Source: Prevotella sp. (GTDB lineage: Bacteria; Bacteroidota; Bacteroidia; Bacteroidales; Bacteroidaceae). Taken from it: a DNA stretch of 49,255 nt. The stretch is taken from assembly GCA_017538195.1 (NCBI GenBank), contig JAFYJH010000032.1, positions 1 to 49,255 on the forward strand. The letters run 5' to 3'. A program made the position numbers and the translations under genes. Of this stretch, positions 8,508 to 16,175 are shown one piece after another. The notes under the pieces are model-generated. The model was not told where the DNA came from. It worked only from the letters and a program-made list of their open reading frames with translations, and did not search any database. Each line of letters opens with the position of its first letter. The stretch's first letter is position 1.

Positions 8508-9092
8508 TTACAGTTTTACTTCTTCAAAATCTCTTCCCTGAAAATCGTTTCTTTCAGGATTTCTCTCGGAAAAATCCCTTTCGGCGACGTACTTCGGCGA
8601 TTCGCCGTACTTGTTCGTTTCGGGTTGGCTGTCGAGCAGCGTGAAAACAAATGTAGCAATACCCGCTATAAACGAAACAAAAGAACAAACGATGACAACA
8701 GGACTCGTAAATTTCTCTAAGATGGCATCGGGATCGGGATTCACGCTTTGCGACATTTCAAGAATTCCGCTTGAAACCATATAGAGCGACAAGATTAGTC
8801 CTGTGGCAAAGCTTAGGATGGGCCACAGCATATTGTGTCCAGTATCCTGTACTCTGCGAATGGTGAGCGGCAGCACAAGAATTGTAAGCAGCGAGGAAAT
8901 AATCTGTGCTGTGTTGTATGGAAGAACCAATGTAGCGATGACGCTGACAATCCAGTAGAAAATCAAGAAGGCGAGCAACGCCCACCAATATTCCGAGCGG
9001 CGCGAGCGTCCCTTGATGTCAGTTAATCTACTCATGGCGAGTTTCACGGCCTCGCCGAAGCCCAATTGTGGTTTTGCAGTTACTTTTGTCAT
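8508..9092 (-). CDS. DUF805 family inner-membrane protein
   Basis: A 194-residue protein with the DUF805 hallmark: an N-terminal FGEAVKLAMSRLTDIKGRSRRSEYWW, then about four hydrophobic segments, with RRVQDTGHN between the second and third. Function of the family is unknown. A charged, disordered tail (rich in Glu, Asn, Arg) follows the last membrane segment. It sits between trmD and pepP; the 82-bp gap to trmD is filled with short-word T-rich repeats. Confidence 0.85.
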   Translation of the reverse strand: MTKVTAKPQLGFGEAVKLAMSRLTDIKGRSRRSEYWWALLAFLIFYWIVSVIATLVLPYNTAQIISSLLTILVLPLTIRRVQDTGHNMLWPILSFATGLILSLYMVSSGILEMSQSVNPDPDAILEKFTSPVVIVCSFVSFIAGIATFVFTLLDSQPETNKYGESPKYVAERDFSERNPERNDFQGRDFEEVKL

Positions 9093-9111
9093 AATTCTTT
9101 GATTTTTTAGG

Positions 9112-9190
9112 TTTATAATTTTAATTCTTTGATTTTCAACCCTTTAACTTTCTAACTTTTAACATTTTAACCCTTTAACTTTTTAACCTT
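9112..9190. repeat. Short-word repeat overlapping the 3' end of trmD
   Basis: The words CCCTTTAACTTTCTAACTTTT and ATTTTAACCCTTTAACTTTT recur in tandem. The right end runs into trmD: the last codons L-K-S-stop are made of repeat sequence. No gene lies in this spacer. Confidence 0.7.
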
Positions 9191-9861
9191 TCCAACAAAT
9201 CCGGTCGCAGCCTTTTCGTCCGTTCCATCGCCTGCTCCATTTCCCATTCCTTGATTTTCGCTTCGTTGCCCGACAGCAGAATTTCAGGCACTTTCCAACC
9301 TTTGTAGTCCGCAGGCCGCGTATAGACGGGCGCCGAGAGCATATCGTCCTGAAAGCAGTCGGAGAGCGCACTCTGCTCGTCGCCAATCACGCCCGGCACG
9401 ACGCGCACGATGGCATCCGCCATAATCGCCGCCGCCAGTTCGCCGCCCGTCAAAACGTAGTCGCCAATCGAGATTTCCCGCGTGATGAGATGCTCGCGGA
9501 TGCGGTGGTCGATGCCCTTGTAATGCCCACACAATATAATAATGTTGTTGAGCAGCGAGAGTTCGTTGGCCACGTGCTGCGTGAACTGTTCGCCGTCGGG
9601 CGTGGTGAAAATCACCTCGTCGTAGTCGCGCTCCGCCTTCAACGCCGAAATACAGCGGTCAATCGGCTCGCACTGCATCACCATCCCCGCGAAACCGCCA
9701 TAGGGATAGTCGTCCACGCGCCGCCACTTGTCCGTCGTGTAGTCGCGCAGATTGTGCAGCCGAATCTCTGCCAGACCCTTCTTCTCCGCCCTCGCGAGGA
9801 TGCTTTCATGCACGAATCCCTCGATCATTTCGGGCAGGACGGTGATAATATCTATTCTCAT
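9175..9861 (-). CDS. trmD: tRNA (guanine37-N1)-methyltransferase TrmD
   Basis: TrmD methylates G37 next to the anticodon using S-adenosylmethionine, which prevents frameshifting. The 228-residue protein shows the SPOUT knot motifs [37 protein letters not shown] and [15 protein letters not shown], plus [12 protein letters not shown]. Its ATG overlaps the stop of the upstream gene by one base (TAATG), so translation is probably coupled. The C-terminus is formed by a short-word repeat. Usual trmD neighbours (rpsP, rimM, rplS) are absent. Confidence 0.97.
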   Translation of the reverse strand: MRIDIITVLPEMIEGFVHESILARAEKKGLAEIRLHNLRDYTTDKWRRVDDYPYGGFAGMVMQCEPIDRCISALKAERDYDEVIFTTPDGEQFTQHVANELSLLNNIIILCGHYKGIDHRIREHLITREISIGDYVLTGGELAAAIMADAIVRVVPGVIGDEQSALSDCFQDDMLSAPVYTRPADYKGWKVPEILLSGNEAKIKEWEMEQAMERTKRLRPDLLERLKS

Positions 9862-10952
9862 TATTTGATATAGAACGGACTTTCGGTGCCGACTCCTCCG
9901 GCGCGCAGTTTACCGTATTGGCCATTACCCTGATAGTCCTCTGTCCAAAGACGTCTGCGGCATTGCAGACCGTGCTCGTCTTTCGTGACGTAATAACCTG
10001 AAACGTTTCTGTGTGACGGTACAAGACCTTTCATCTTCACATCCCAAGAGTTACTCGTGATAATCACATCGACGACATCGCTGTCCTGCGCCTTGGCCAC
10101 CGCAAGAGCCTGTGCTTTCAGCGAGGCGTGCAAACTGCCATTGGCTGGACGAGGCTTGCGATCAATATTTGCAGGGGTGTTTGCCTTACATGCTTGTTCT
10201 ACGGCATTGGCATACATTCCGCTGTAATCATACATGTGGCGAAAATCATCGTCGCACTTTTCTCCTACCGAGGTGAACACATTTTCAATGTCTTTGGTCA
10301 GCAGTTGGAATTTCCTCATGCGCTGTGCTGCTTCTTTTGCCGTTTTGAGGTCTTCGTCATCGAGATAGACGCCGTCACCATGGAAGGATGAGAACCGGAA
10401 ATTGGTTCCGTCTCTTTGAAAGACAACACAGCCGATGCCGCCACCGGGTCTTCCTGTGATGAGGTAATAGGAGTCAGGGTTAAAGACGAGTTCTCCGTTC
10501 TTGTAGAGGGTGTTACCCAAATTAAGGTTGTTGATCATGACTATCTCTGAGTAGAATTTCACGAAACGATCGTTCTCCTCCTCTGCTTGGAAATTGCCCG
10601 ACTTAACAAGTGGAACATTGGACTTGTAGCGAGCGAAGAGTTGATCACGGAGTGCTGTGACTTCTTCATCGCTGATGTCAACAATGTTCAAAAGAAATTC
10701 CCTCGGTTCCTTACCGTTATACGAAGGCCATTCTTTCATCGGCCAGGGTGCTTCTCCCCGAGCAGCCGAAACCACTTCGCCAGCAATATTTCCGGCACCA
10801 ACCGCATCTTTGGCTTTATCACCAATGTTGCCAACTGCTTCTTTGGCTTTCTTCTTGGCGGCCTTGACAAGACCTCCCAACTGAGCATAAGACACTGTGG
10901 GAACCGATAATGCTCCCATTGTTACTGCGATAATAATAAATAACCTTTTCAT
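9861..10952 (-). CDS. Secreted protein of unknown function
   Basis: A 363-residue protein with a signal peptide ([23 protein letters not shown]). A Lys/Ala/Gly-rich amphipathic stretch follows ([20 protein letters not shown]), which may bind membrane or nucleic acid, then a mixed alpha/beta body with no family I recognise. Motifs that may help a search are [17 protein letters not shown] and [10 protein letters not shown]. It is the first gene of the run leading to trmD and overlaps it by one base. Expression is probably from the TATCTTTG box at 11021-11028. Confidence 0.75.
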   Translation of the reverse strand: MKRLFIIIAVTMGALSVPTVSYAQLGGLVKAAKKKAKEAVGNIGDKAKDAVGAGNIAGEVVSAARGEAPWPMKEWPSYNGKEPREFLLNIVDISDEEVTALRDQLFARYKSNVPLVKSGNFQAEEENDRFVKFYSEIVMINNLNLGNTLYKNGELVFNPDSYYLITGRPGGGIGCVVFQRDGTNFRFSSFHGDGVYLDDEDLKTAKEAAQRMRKFQLLTKDIENVFTSVGEKCDDDFRHMYDYSGMYANAVEQACKANTPANIDRKPRPANGSLHASLKAQALAVAKAQDSDVVDVIITSNSWDVKMKGLVPSHRNVSGYYVTKDEHGLQCRRRLWTEDYQGNGQYGKLRAGGVGTESPFYIK

Positions 10953-11020
10953 AATGGATCCATCATTAAGTTAGACATAGTTTTACTTGATGTGCGGTCG
11001 TTTTCACGCCCACCACGTTG

Positions 11021-11028
11021 CAAAGATA
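11021..11028 (-). promoter_or_regulatory. -7 box (TATCTTTG) for the unknown gene-trmD operon
   Basis: TATCTTTG on the minus strand, about 70 bp upstream of the ATG at 10952, matches TAnnTTTG. It is divergent from the ABC-F promoter about 50 bp away. Confidence 0.6.
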
Positions 11029-11070
11029 CTAATTTTTCCTTAAGAAGCAACATATTTCCGCATTTTTTTG

Positions 11071-11078
11071 TATTTTTG
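11071..11078 (+). promoter_or_regulatory. -7 box (TATTTTTG) for the ABC-F gene
   Basis: TATTTTTG followed by C lies 33 bp upstream of the ABC-F ATG and matches TAnnTTTG. Confidence 0.6.
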
Positions 11079-11110
11079 CAGCAAAGAATCAAAAAAGGTA
11101 AATAAAATCG

Positions 11111-13141
11111 ATGATTTCCGTAGAAAATCTGAAAGTGGAATTTGGCGTAAAGCCGCTGTTTAACGGTGCGAATTTCGTGGTGAACGACCGCGACCGCATT
11201 GCGCTTGTGGGCAAGAACGGCGCAGGAAAATCGACGCTGCTGAAAATCCTGTGCGGACAACAGCAGCCGACGGGCGGGACGGTCGCCATTCCGAGTGATA
11301 CGACCGTTGGCTATCTGCCGCAGGTGATGAAACTGGCCGACGAAACGACCGTTGTGGAGGAAACGCGCAAGGCTTTCGCCGACACGACGCGCCTGAAGGC
11401 GAAAATCGACCGCATGGAGCGCGAACTGGCCGAGCGCACGGACTACGAGAGCGACGAATATATGGCATTGGTCGAGCGGTTCACGCAGGAACACGAGCGT
11501 TATCTGATGCTCGGCGGCGAGAACTACGAGGCTGAAATCGAGCGGACGCTGCTCGGACTGGGCTTTTTGCGCACGGATTTCGACCGTCCGACGAGCGAAT
11601 TTTCGGGCGGTTGGCGTATGCGCATCGAGTTGGCGAAACTGCTCTTGCGACGCCCCGACGTGCTACTGCTCGACGAGCCGACGAACCACCTCGACATCGA
11701 GTCGATTCAGTGGTTGGAGCAGTTTCTGGCGACGAGTGCGTCGGCGGTGGTTTTGGTGAGTCACGACCGCGCATTTATCAACAATGTAACGAATCGAACG
11801 CTCGAAATTTCGTGCGGTCAAATCGTCGATTACAAGGTGAAGTACAGCGAATATGTCGTGCTTCGGAAGGAGCGTCGCGAGCAGCAACTTCGCGCCTACG
11901 AGAACCAGCAGAAGGAAATCGCCGATATGCAGGCGTTCATCAACCGATTCCGCTATCAGGCGACGAAGGCGGTGCAGGTGCAGCAGAAAATCAAGCAGTT
12001 GGAGAAAATCGTTCCCATCGAAATCGATGAGGTCGATAACTCGAAACTTCGCCTGAAATTTCCGCCGTGCCTGCGATCGGGTGATTATCCAATTATAGCG
12101 GAAGATGTTAAAAAGGTATATCCGAGGAGTGTGAAGTGTGAAGTGACAAGTGAGAATAGTCCTGAAAATGAGAGTAATCTCACTTCACGCTCCACACTCC
12201 ACACTTCACAAGAACATCTGGTTTTTGAAAACGCAACATTTACATTGAAACGCGGCGAAAAAGTGGCCTTCGTCGGCAAAAACGGCGAAGGAAAAACCAC
12301 GCTCGTGAAATGTATTATGGGCGAAATTCCGTTTGAGGGAAGTCTGAAAATCGGTCACAACGTGCAAATCGGCTACTTCGCGCAGAATCAGTCGCAGTTG
12401 CTCGACGAATCGCTGACCGTTTTCCAGACCATCGACTACGTGGCGCGGGGCGACATCCGCCTGCGCATCAATGACATCCTCGGCGCATTTATGTTCGGTG
12501 GAGAGGAAAGCGACAAGCGCGTAAAAGTGCTGTCGGGCGGCGAGCGCAGCCGCTTGGCGATGATTCGCCTGCTGCTCGAACCCGTGAACCTGCTGATTCT
12601 CGACGAACCCACGAACCACCTCGATATGCAGTCGAAAGATGTGCTGAAAGAGGCCATCCGCGCCTTCGACGGCACGGCGATCATCGTCAGCCACGACCGC
12701 GAATTTCTCGACGGACTCGTCACAAAAGTCTATGAATTTGGTGGCGGTCGCGTCCGCGAACATTTGGGTGGAATTTACGACTTCCTCAGACGAAAAAACA
12801 TCGATTCGTTGAACCAATTAGGCGAAAAATCGCCATCCGCCACCCAACAACCAACCATCATCACCCAACAACCACCATCCATCACCCCGAAAAACGACTA
12901 CGCCGACCAAAAAGAGCAACAGCGGAAACTGAAAAAGGCGGAAAAAGCCGTGAAATCCTGCGAGGAAAAGATTGCGCAGATGGAAGCGCAACTCAAGGAA
13001 ATGGACGCGATTCTGATGCAGCCCGAACACGCCGCCGACATGAAACTCATCAACGAATACGCCGAAATCATGCGCAACCTTGAGGCGGAAAACGACCGTT
13101 GGATGACGCTTTCCGAGGAATTGGAGGCGTTGCAGCAGTGA
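11111..13141 (+). CDS. ABC-F family ATPase (ribosome-associated, Uup/EttA-like)
   Basis: A 676-residue cytoplasmic protein with two ABC domains and no membrane segment, typical of ABC-F translation factors. NBD1 has GKNGAGKS, the signature FSGGWRMR and LLLDEPTNHLD. NBD2 has GKNGEGKT, LSGGERSR and LILDEPTNHLD. A charged linker (about residues 240-305) joins them and a coiled coil forms the C-terminus, as in Uup-type members. Two low-complexity insertions are visible: an imperfect palindrome between KKVYPR and HLVFENATF at the start of NBD2, and a QQP/ITP-rich segment before the coiled coil. Which subfamily it belongs to, and whether it gives antibiotic resistance, cannot be decided by eye. Confidence 0.93.
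   Translation: MISVENLKVEFGVKPLFNGANFVVNDRDRIALVGKNGAGKSTLLKILCGQQQPTGGTVAIPSDTTVGYLPQVMKLADETTVVEETRKAFADTTRLKAKIDRMERELAERTDYESDEYMALVERFTQEHERYLMLGGENYEAEIERTLLGLGFLRTDFDRPTSEFSGGWRMRIELAKLLLRRPDVLLLDEPTNHLDIESIQWLEQFLATSASAVVLVSHDRAFINNVTNRTLEISCGQIVDYKVKYSEYVVLRKERREQQLRAYENQQKEIADMQAFINRFRYQATKAVQVQQKIKQLEKIVPIEIDEVDNSKLRLKFPPCLRSGDYPIIAEDVKKVYPRSVKCEVTSENSPENESNLTSRSTLHTSQEHLVFENATFTLKRGEKVAFVGKNGEGKTTLVKCIMGEIPFEGSLKIGHNVQIGYFAQNQSQLLDESLTVFQTIDYVARGDIRLRINDILGAFMFGGEESDKRVKVLSGGERSRLAMIRLLLEPVNLLILDEPTNHLDMQSKDVLKEAIRAFDGTAIIVSHDREFLDGLVTKVYEFGGGRVREHLGGIYDFLRRKNIDSLNQLGEKSPSATQQPTIITQQPPSITPKNDYADQKEQQRKLKKAEKAVKSCEEKIAQMEAQLKEMDAILMQPEHAADMKLINEYAEIMRNLEAENDRWMTLSEELEALQQ
12126..12212. 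repeat. Imperfect inverted repeat inside the ABC-F gene
   Basis: The left arm is built from GTGTGAAGTGTGAAGTGA; the right arm (about 12178-12212) is its approximate reverse complement, with about 20 bp between. The element is in frame and encodes a Ser/Thr/Glu-rich insert of about 28 residues. Confidence 0.8.
12832..12890. repeat. Short-word repeat inside the ABC-F gene (ACCCAACAACC words)
   Basis: The words CACCCAACAACCAACCATCAT and CACCCAACAACCACCATCC are repeated. They encode the linker SATQQPTIITQQPPSITP between NBD2 and the C-terminal coiled coil. The word resembles the repeat in recQ (CACCCAACACC on the minus strand). Confidence 0.75.
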
Positions 13142-13144
13142 TTT

Positions 13145-13999
13145 TTACCAGTCGCTCAGTTTCGACTTCGCCTCGACGCGATTTTCCACATCGTCGGCCA
13201 AAAGATAGAAGAAATCGATGCCCGTGAGCTGTTCAATTTCATCGACGGAGCGCACACAATCGTCGAAAGTCTGCTGTCCGCCACGATTTTCGTAGATGAA
13301 ACCGAGGGCTTTCGGCGAGCGACCGCGACACAGCACCACCTTGAAAAACGCATCGGGCACCCAAACCTTGTTCCGACCGATGTATCGCTGCGACGACGCG
13401 GCCTTCATCTTGCCATTCTGGTAGCTCACGCCCCGAAAAATCGGACCGCAGACAATATCGACCGCCCCGTGCTCACGCGCCCACGACCGACACTGAATTT
13501 CGAGGTCGTTCCACGCATTTTTGTTCATGCCGTGGTTCTGCGGACAGATATTCGTCAGCAGAAACGACTGCGCCATCGCCTCGTCGCTCCATTTGTTGTC
13601 GCCCGCCGGACACATGTGGCCTCGGTCGTAGCGCGAGTTGTAGTAGTCGTTCAGCGTGGCACGCGGCGCAGCAACGCTCATGTCCTCCTCAAACGCCCGC
13701 TCGTCGCGCCGCGCCTTGCCGTAGGTGTGGCTTTTCGTCAGATGCCACGCCACCCAGTTCGCCGTTTTCGTCGTCGCGTTGTAGGAAATCGTGAAGCCCT
13801 CGCGACGCAGAATCTGCTCGGGACGGTCCTTCAATCGCGCCGGCACTTCGTACATCTTCACCGACGACGACGAGCCATTGTCGTAGATTCCACTCACTTC
13901 CGACTTTTCAACCACGTTTTCCGTCGGCTTCTCTGCCTTTTTACAGGCGGTTGACAGCATCAGAATCGCCGTCAATGCTACAAAAATGTATTTTTTCAT
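13145..13999 (-). CDS. DNA/RNA non-specific endonuclease (NUC1 family) lipoprotein
   Basis: A His-Me finger nuclease of 284 residues. The start was placed at 13999 to give a signal peptide with lipobox LSTAC, so it is probably anchored in the envelope. The active-site motif SRYDRGHMCPAGDN contains the DRGH general-base His, and NKNAWNDLE supplies the Mg-binding Asn. NICPQNHGMN and the C-terminal FFYLL also fit the family. It probably scavenges nucleic acid outside the cytoplasm. The gene lies 18 bp after the small membrane-peptide gene and meets the ABC-F gene tail to tail with 3 bp between. Confidence 0.92.
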   Translation of the reverse strand: MKKYIFVALTAILMLSTACKKAEKPTENVVEKSEVSGIYDNGSSSSVKMYEVPARLKDRPEQILRREGFTISYNATTKTANWVAWHLTKSHTYGKARRDERAFEEDMSVAAPRATLNDYYNSRYDRGHMCPAGDNKWSDEAMAQSFLLTNICPQNHGMNKNAWNDLEIQCRSWAREHGAVDIVCGPIFRGVSYQNGKMKAASSQRYIGRNKVWVPDAFFKVVLCRGRSPKALGFIYENRGGQQTFDDCVRSVDEIEQLTGIDFFYLLADDVENRVEAKSKLSDW

Positions 14000-14017
14000 C
14001 GTTTCAAAAATTGCCAA

Positions 14018-14137
14018 TTAGTACCATCCTGTCGCCTTGTGAAGCCATTCCTCGAAGGCCGGAAACGCGTGCAGGGCAACGATTCCGAGCAGTGCCAGAA
14101 GAACGAGCACGAAGAGGACGATTTTCAGTTTTTTCAC
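14018..14137 (-). CDS. Small single-pass membrane peptide (39 aa, GTG start)
   Basis: The GTG at 14135-14137 begins MKKLKIVLFVLVLLALLGIV and ends in EEWLHKATGWY. A basic N-terminus, one hydrophobic segment of about 20 residues and a short amphipathic tail are visible. A TACCTTTG promoter box lies about 25 bp upstream and the nuclease lipoprotein gene 18 bp downstream, so the two are probably cotranscribed. Longer open frame upstream runs through that promoter and the SusD terminator, and is not credible. Function unknown. Confidence 0.6.
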   Translation of the reverse strand: MKKLKIVLFVLVLLALLGIVALHAFPAFEEWLHKATGWY

Positions 14138-14160
14138 TATATTATTATTAAATCCGACTG

Positions 14161-14168
14161 CAAAGGTA
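14161..14168 (-). promoter_or_regulatory. -7 box (TACCTTTG) for the small peptide-nuclease operon
   Basis: TACCTTTG followed by C on the minus strand, just after the SusD terminator and 24 bp before the GTG start at 14137. Confidence 0.6.
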
Positions 14169-14187
14169 ACAATAAATTTTTTCTTGC

Positions 14188-14224
14188 AAGAAAAAGAGGC
14201 AAGGAATTTTCCCTGCCCCTTTCT
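14188..14224 (-). terminator. Intrinsic terminator after susD
   Basis: On the minus strand GGGGCAGGGAA pairs with TTCCTTGCCTC and a T-rich tract follows. It lies 17 bp beyond the SusD stop codon. Confidence 0.7.
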
Positions 14225-14240
14225 TTCAAGCCGAATGTGC

Positions 14241-16160
14241 TCAATCGCAATTGTAGCTGTAGTCGGCGGTTCCGTCGGCATCACGCGGCCATCCGGGATT
14301 CTGATAGAGCGGACTCTTGCTGGCATCGCCGGCACCCGTCAGCAGGAACTCGGAGATGGGAATCGGCTCGAGATAGTGCTGCTTCGGGAAGGTGTAGCCC
14401 GAATATGCGGCCGAGGTTGCATTGATTTGCAGCGGACGGACATACGTGGAAACACTTTTCTGCGAAACCATGTTCTCATCGCGTTCTTTCGCGCTGTACA
14501 TGTTGAACACTTCTTCCCAGAAATTGATTCCCTCGGGCTGATAGTCAATCATGTTGTCGAGCGTGCGCCAACGCTTCAGGTCGTTCAGGCGAAGTCCTTC
14601 TGCCATCAACTCGCTGCGACGCTCACGACGGATGCTGTAGAGCGTGTTATCGACTTTCTTACCACGCGACCAAACGGCAAGGTCGTTCTCTTGCTCAAGG
14701 TTGGTAGCGGCAATCGACTTGTTATAGTCGCCATCAACTCCGGCACGTTGGCGGAGAGCCTTCCAATAGCGGTCGCAGTTGCCACCGAGATTGCCGTAAC
14801 GCTCGTAGTAAGCCTCGATGTAGTCCAAATAGCACTCGGCAGCGCGGAGCAGCGGAACGGCAGTCGTACACTGGTCTTGCTTGCGTTGAGCCTCATCTTT
14901 GCTGACCCATTTTTCAAGTTCGTAGCCTGTCGTCGCCTTTTCCCAAGCATTCGAAAGGCCGATGTTCGGCTTGTAGTAGTAGATGGTGTCGTTCACGTTC
15001 TTGCCTTCCGCCGTTGTTCTCGTCTCTTTGATGAAACCTGCGGGACGAATCGTCTGAGCCAGACGATTGTCACGGCCCTGCACCTCGTGCCACGAAGTGC
15101 GGTCGCCCTGATAGCCCGAACCGTCGGCATAAATCGGCAGACCATTAGCCATCAAATACGTGTTCACGGCAGCGCGTGTCAGGTTGCAGCCGCCACCGCC
15201 TTTCAGATAGGCCGAGCAACTGTGTACGATGACACCTTTCTTATAATAACGGGCGAGAATCACCTCGTCGTTGTCTGCGAAAGCATCGCCATTGGTGAAC
15301 ATTCCGGCATAATCGGCATCGAGCGAGCGGGAATCAGCCACGATTTGCGCGGCTTTGATGGCTTCCTCGAGGAAGAAATTGACCTCGTTTTCAGCACTTC
15401 CCGAGGGGAACTGATAGTTCGGCCATGTCGAATTGCCCAGCCACTTCGCGTTACCCGGCACAAAGCAGGTTCCGGCGTGGTACTTCTCCCAAGTGCCTTC
15501 GTAGAGAGCCACACGCGACTTCAGAGCCAATGCTGCATCGCGCGTGATGCGACCCGACTCGGGCGCGTTCTGCTGCAACATTCCGGCTGCCTTGTCGAGG
15601 TCTTCGAGAATGAATCGGGCGACTTCGTTACGCGGTGCGCGCTTCGATTTCTCGGTCAGCACGGACTGATTGTCGGGCACCATTTCCTTGACGATGGGCA
15701 CATCGCCGAAGTTGCGCAGCAGGCGGAAATAGTCCCATGCGCGGAAGAAGTAGCCCTCGCCCAGATAGTGCTTCACCATCGCGTCGTCGCCGTTGATGGT
15801 TCCGTCGGCAATCTTCGATTCCGTCTTGTTGATGTAGTAGTTGATGGTGCGCAGGTTCGAGAAATTCCACTGCGAATTGCCGACAGCCACCGTCTTTTTG
15901 TCGCCTTTGTAGAACAGGCTTTGAGCACCCACGGCACACTGGTTGTCGCTTGTAATATCTTCGCTGTAGAGGCCGCCCCAGAGTTGCACGTTCTTGGGCA
16001 GAATCGAATAGATGTCGTTGACGAAAATCTTCAAGTCGTCAGCCGTCTTGAAATAGGTTTCTTCGTTGCCGAAGTCGAGCGGTTCGCGCTCAAGGAAACT
16101 ATCACAAGACGTCATGCCCATCAGGCAAATTGTCGAAAGAATATAAATATACTTTTTCAT
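14241..16160 (-). CDS. SusD-like glycan-binding lipoprotein
   Basis: The outer-membrane lid subunit that binds glycan over the SusC channel. About 639 residues with lipobox MTSC. N-terminal SFLEREPLDFGNEETYF, the helical core with GEGYFFRAWDYFRLLRNFGDVPIV, and the C-terminal YLEPIPISEF ... QNPGW are hallmarks of the family. The ATG at 16160 is preferred over one 6 bp upstream for its compact signal peptide. Ten to fifteen bases separate it from the SusC gene, and a terminator follows. Confidence 0.96.
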   Translation of the reverse strand: MKKYIYILSTICLMGMTSCDSFLEREPLDFGNEETYFKTADDLKIFVNDIYSILPKNVQLWGGLYSEDITSDNQCAVGAQSLFYKGDKKTVAVGNSQWNFSNLRTINYYINKTESKIADGTINGDDAMVKHYLGEGYFFRAWDYFRLLRNFGDVPIVKEMVPDNQSVLTEKSKRAPRNEVARFILEDLDKAAGMLQQNAPESGRITRDAALALKSRVALYEGTWEKYHAGTCFVPGNAKWLGNSTWPNYQFPSGSAENEVNFFLEEAIKAAQIVADSRSLDADYAGMFTNGDAFADNDEVILARYYKKGVIVHSCSAYLKGGGGCNLTRAAVNTYLMANGLPIYADGSGYQGDRTSWHEVQGRDNRLAQTIRPAGFIKETRTTAEGKNVNDTIYYYKPNIGLSNAWEKATTGYELEKWVSKDEAQRKQDQCTTAVPLLRAAECYLDYIEAYYERYGNLGGNCDRYWKALRQRAGVDGDYNKSIAATNLEQENDLAVWSRGKKVDNTLYSIRRERRSELMAEGLRLNDLKRWRTLDNMIDYQPEGINFWEEVFNMYSAKERDENMVSQKSVSTYVRPLQINATSAAYSGYTFPKQHYLEPIPISEFLLTGAGDASKSPLYQNPGWPRDADGTADYSYNCD

Positions 16161-16175
16161 AATCATAGCTTTTTT

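Noticed and set aside
11111..13141. Calling the ABC-F protein an antibiotic-resistance factor
   Set aside because: The linker length and C-terminal coiled coil fit housekeeping members, and no resistance context is visible.
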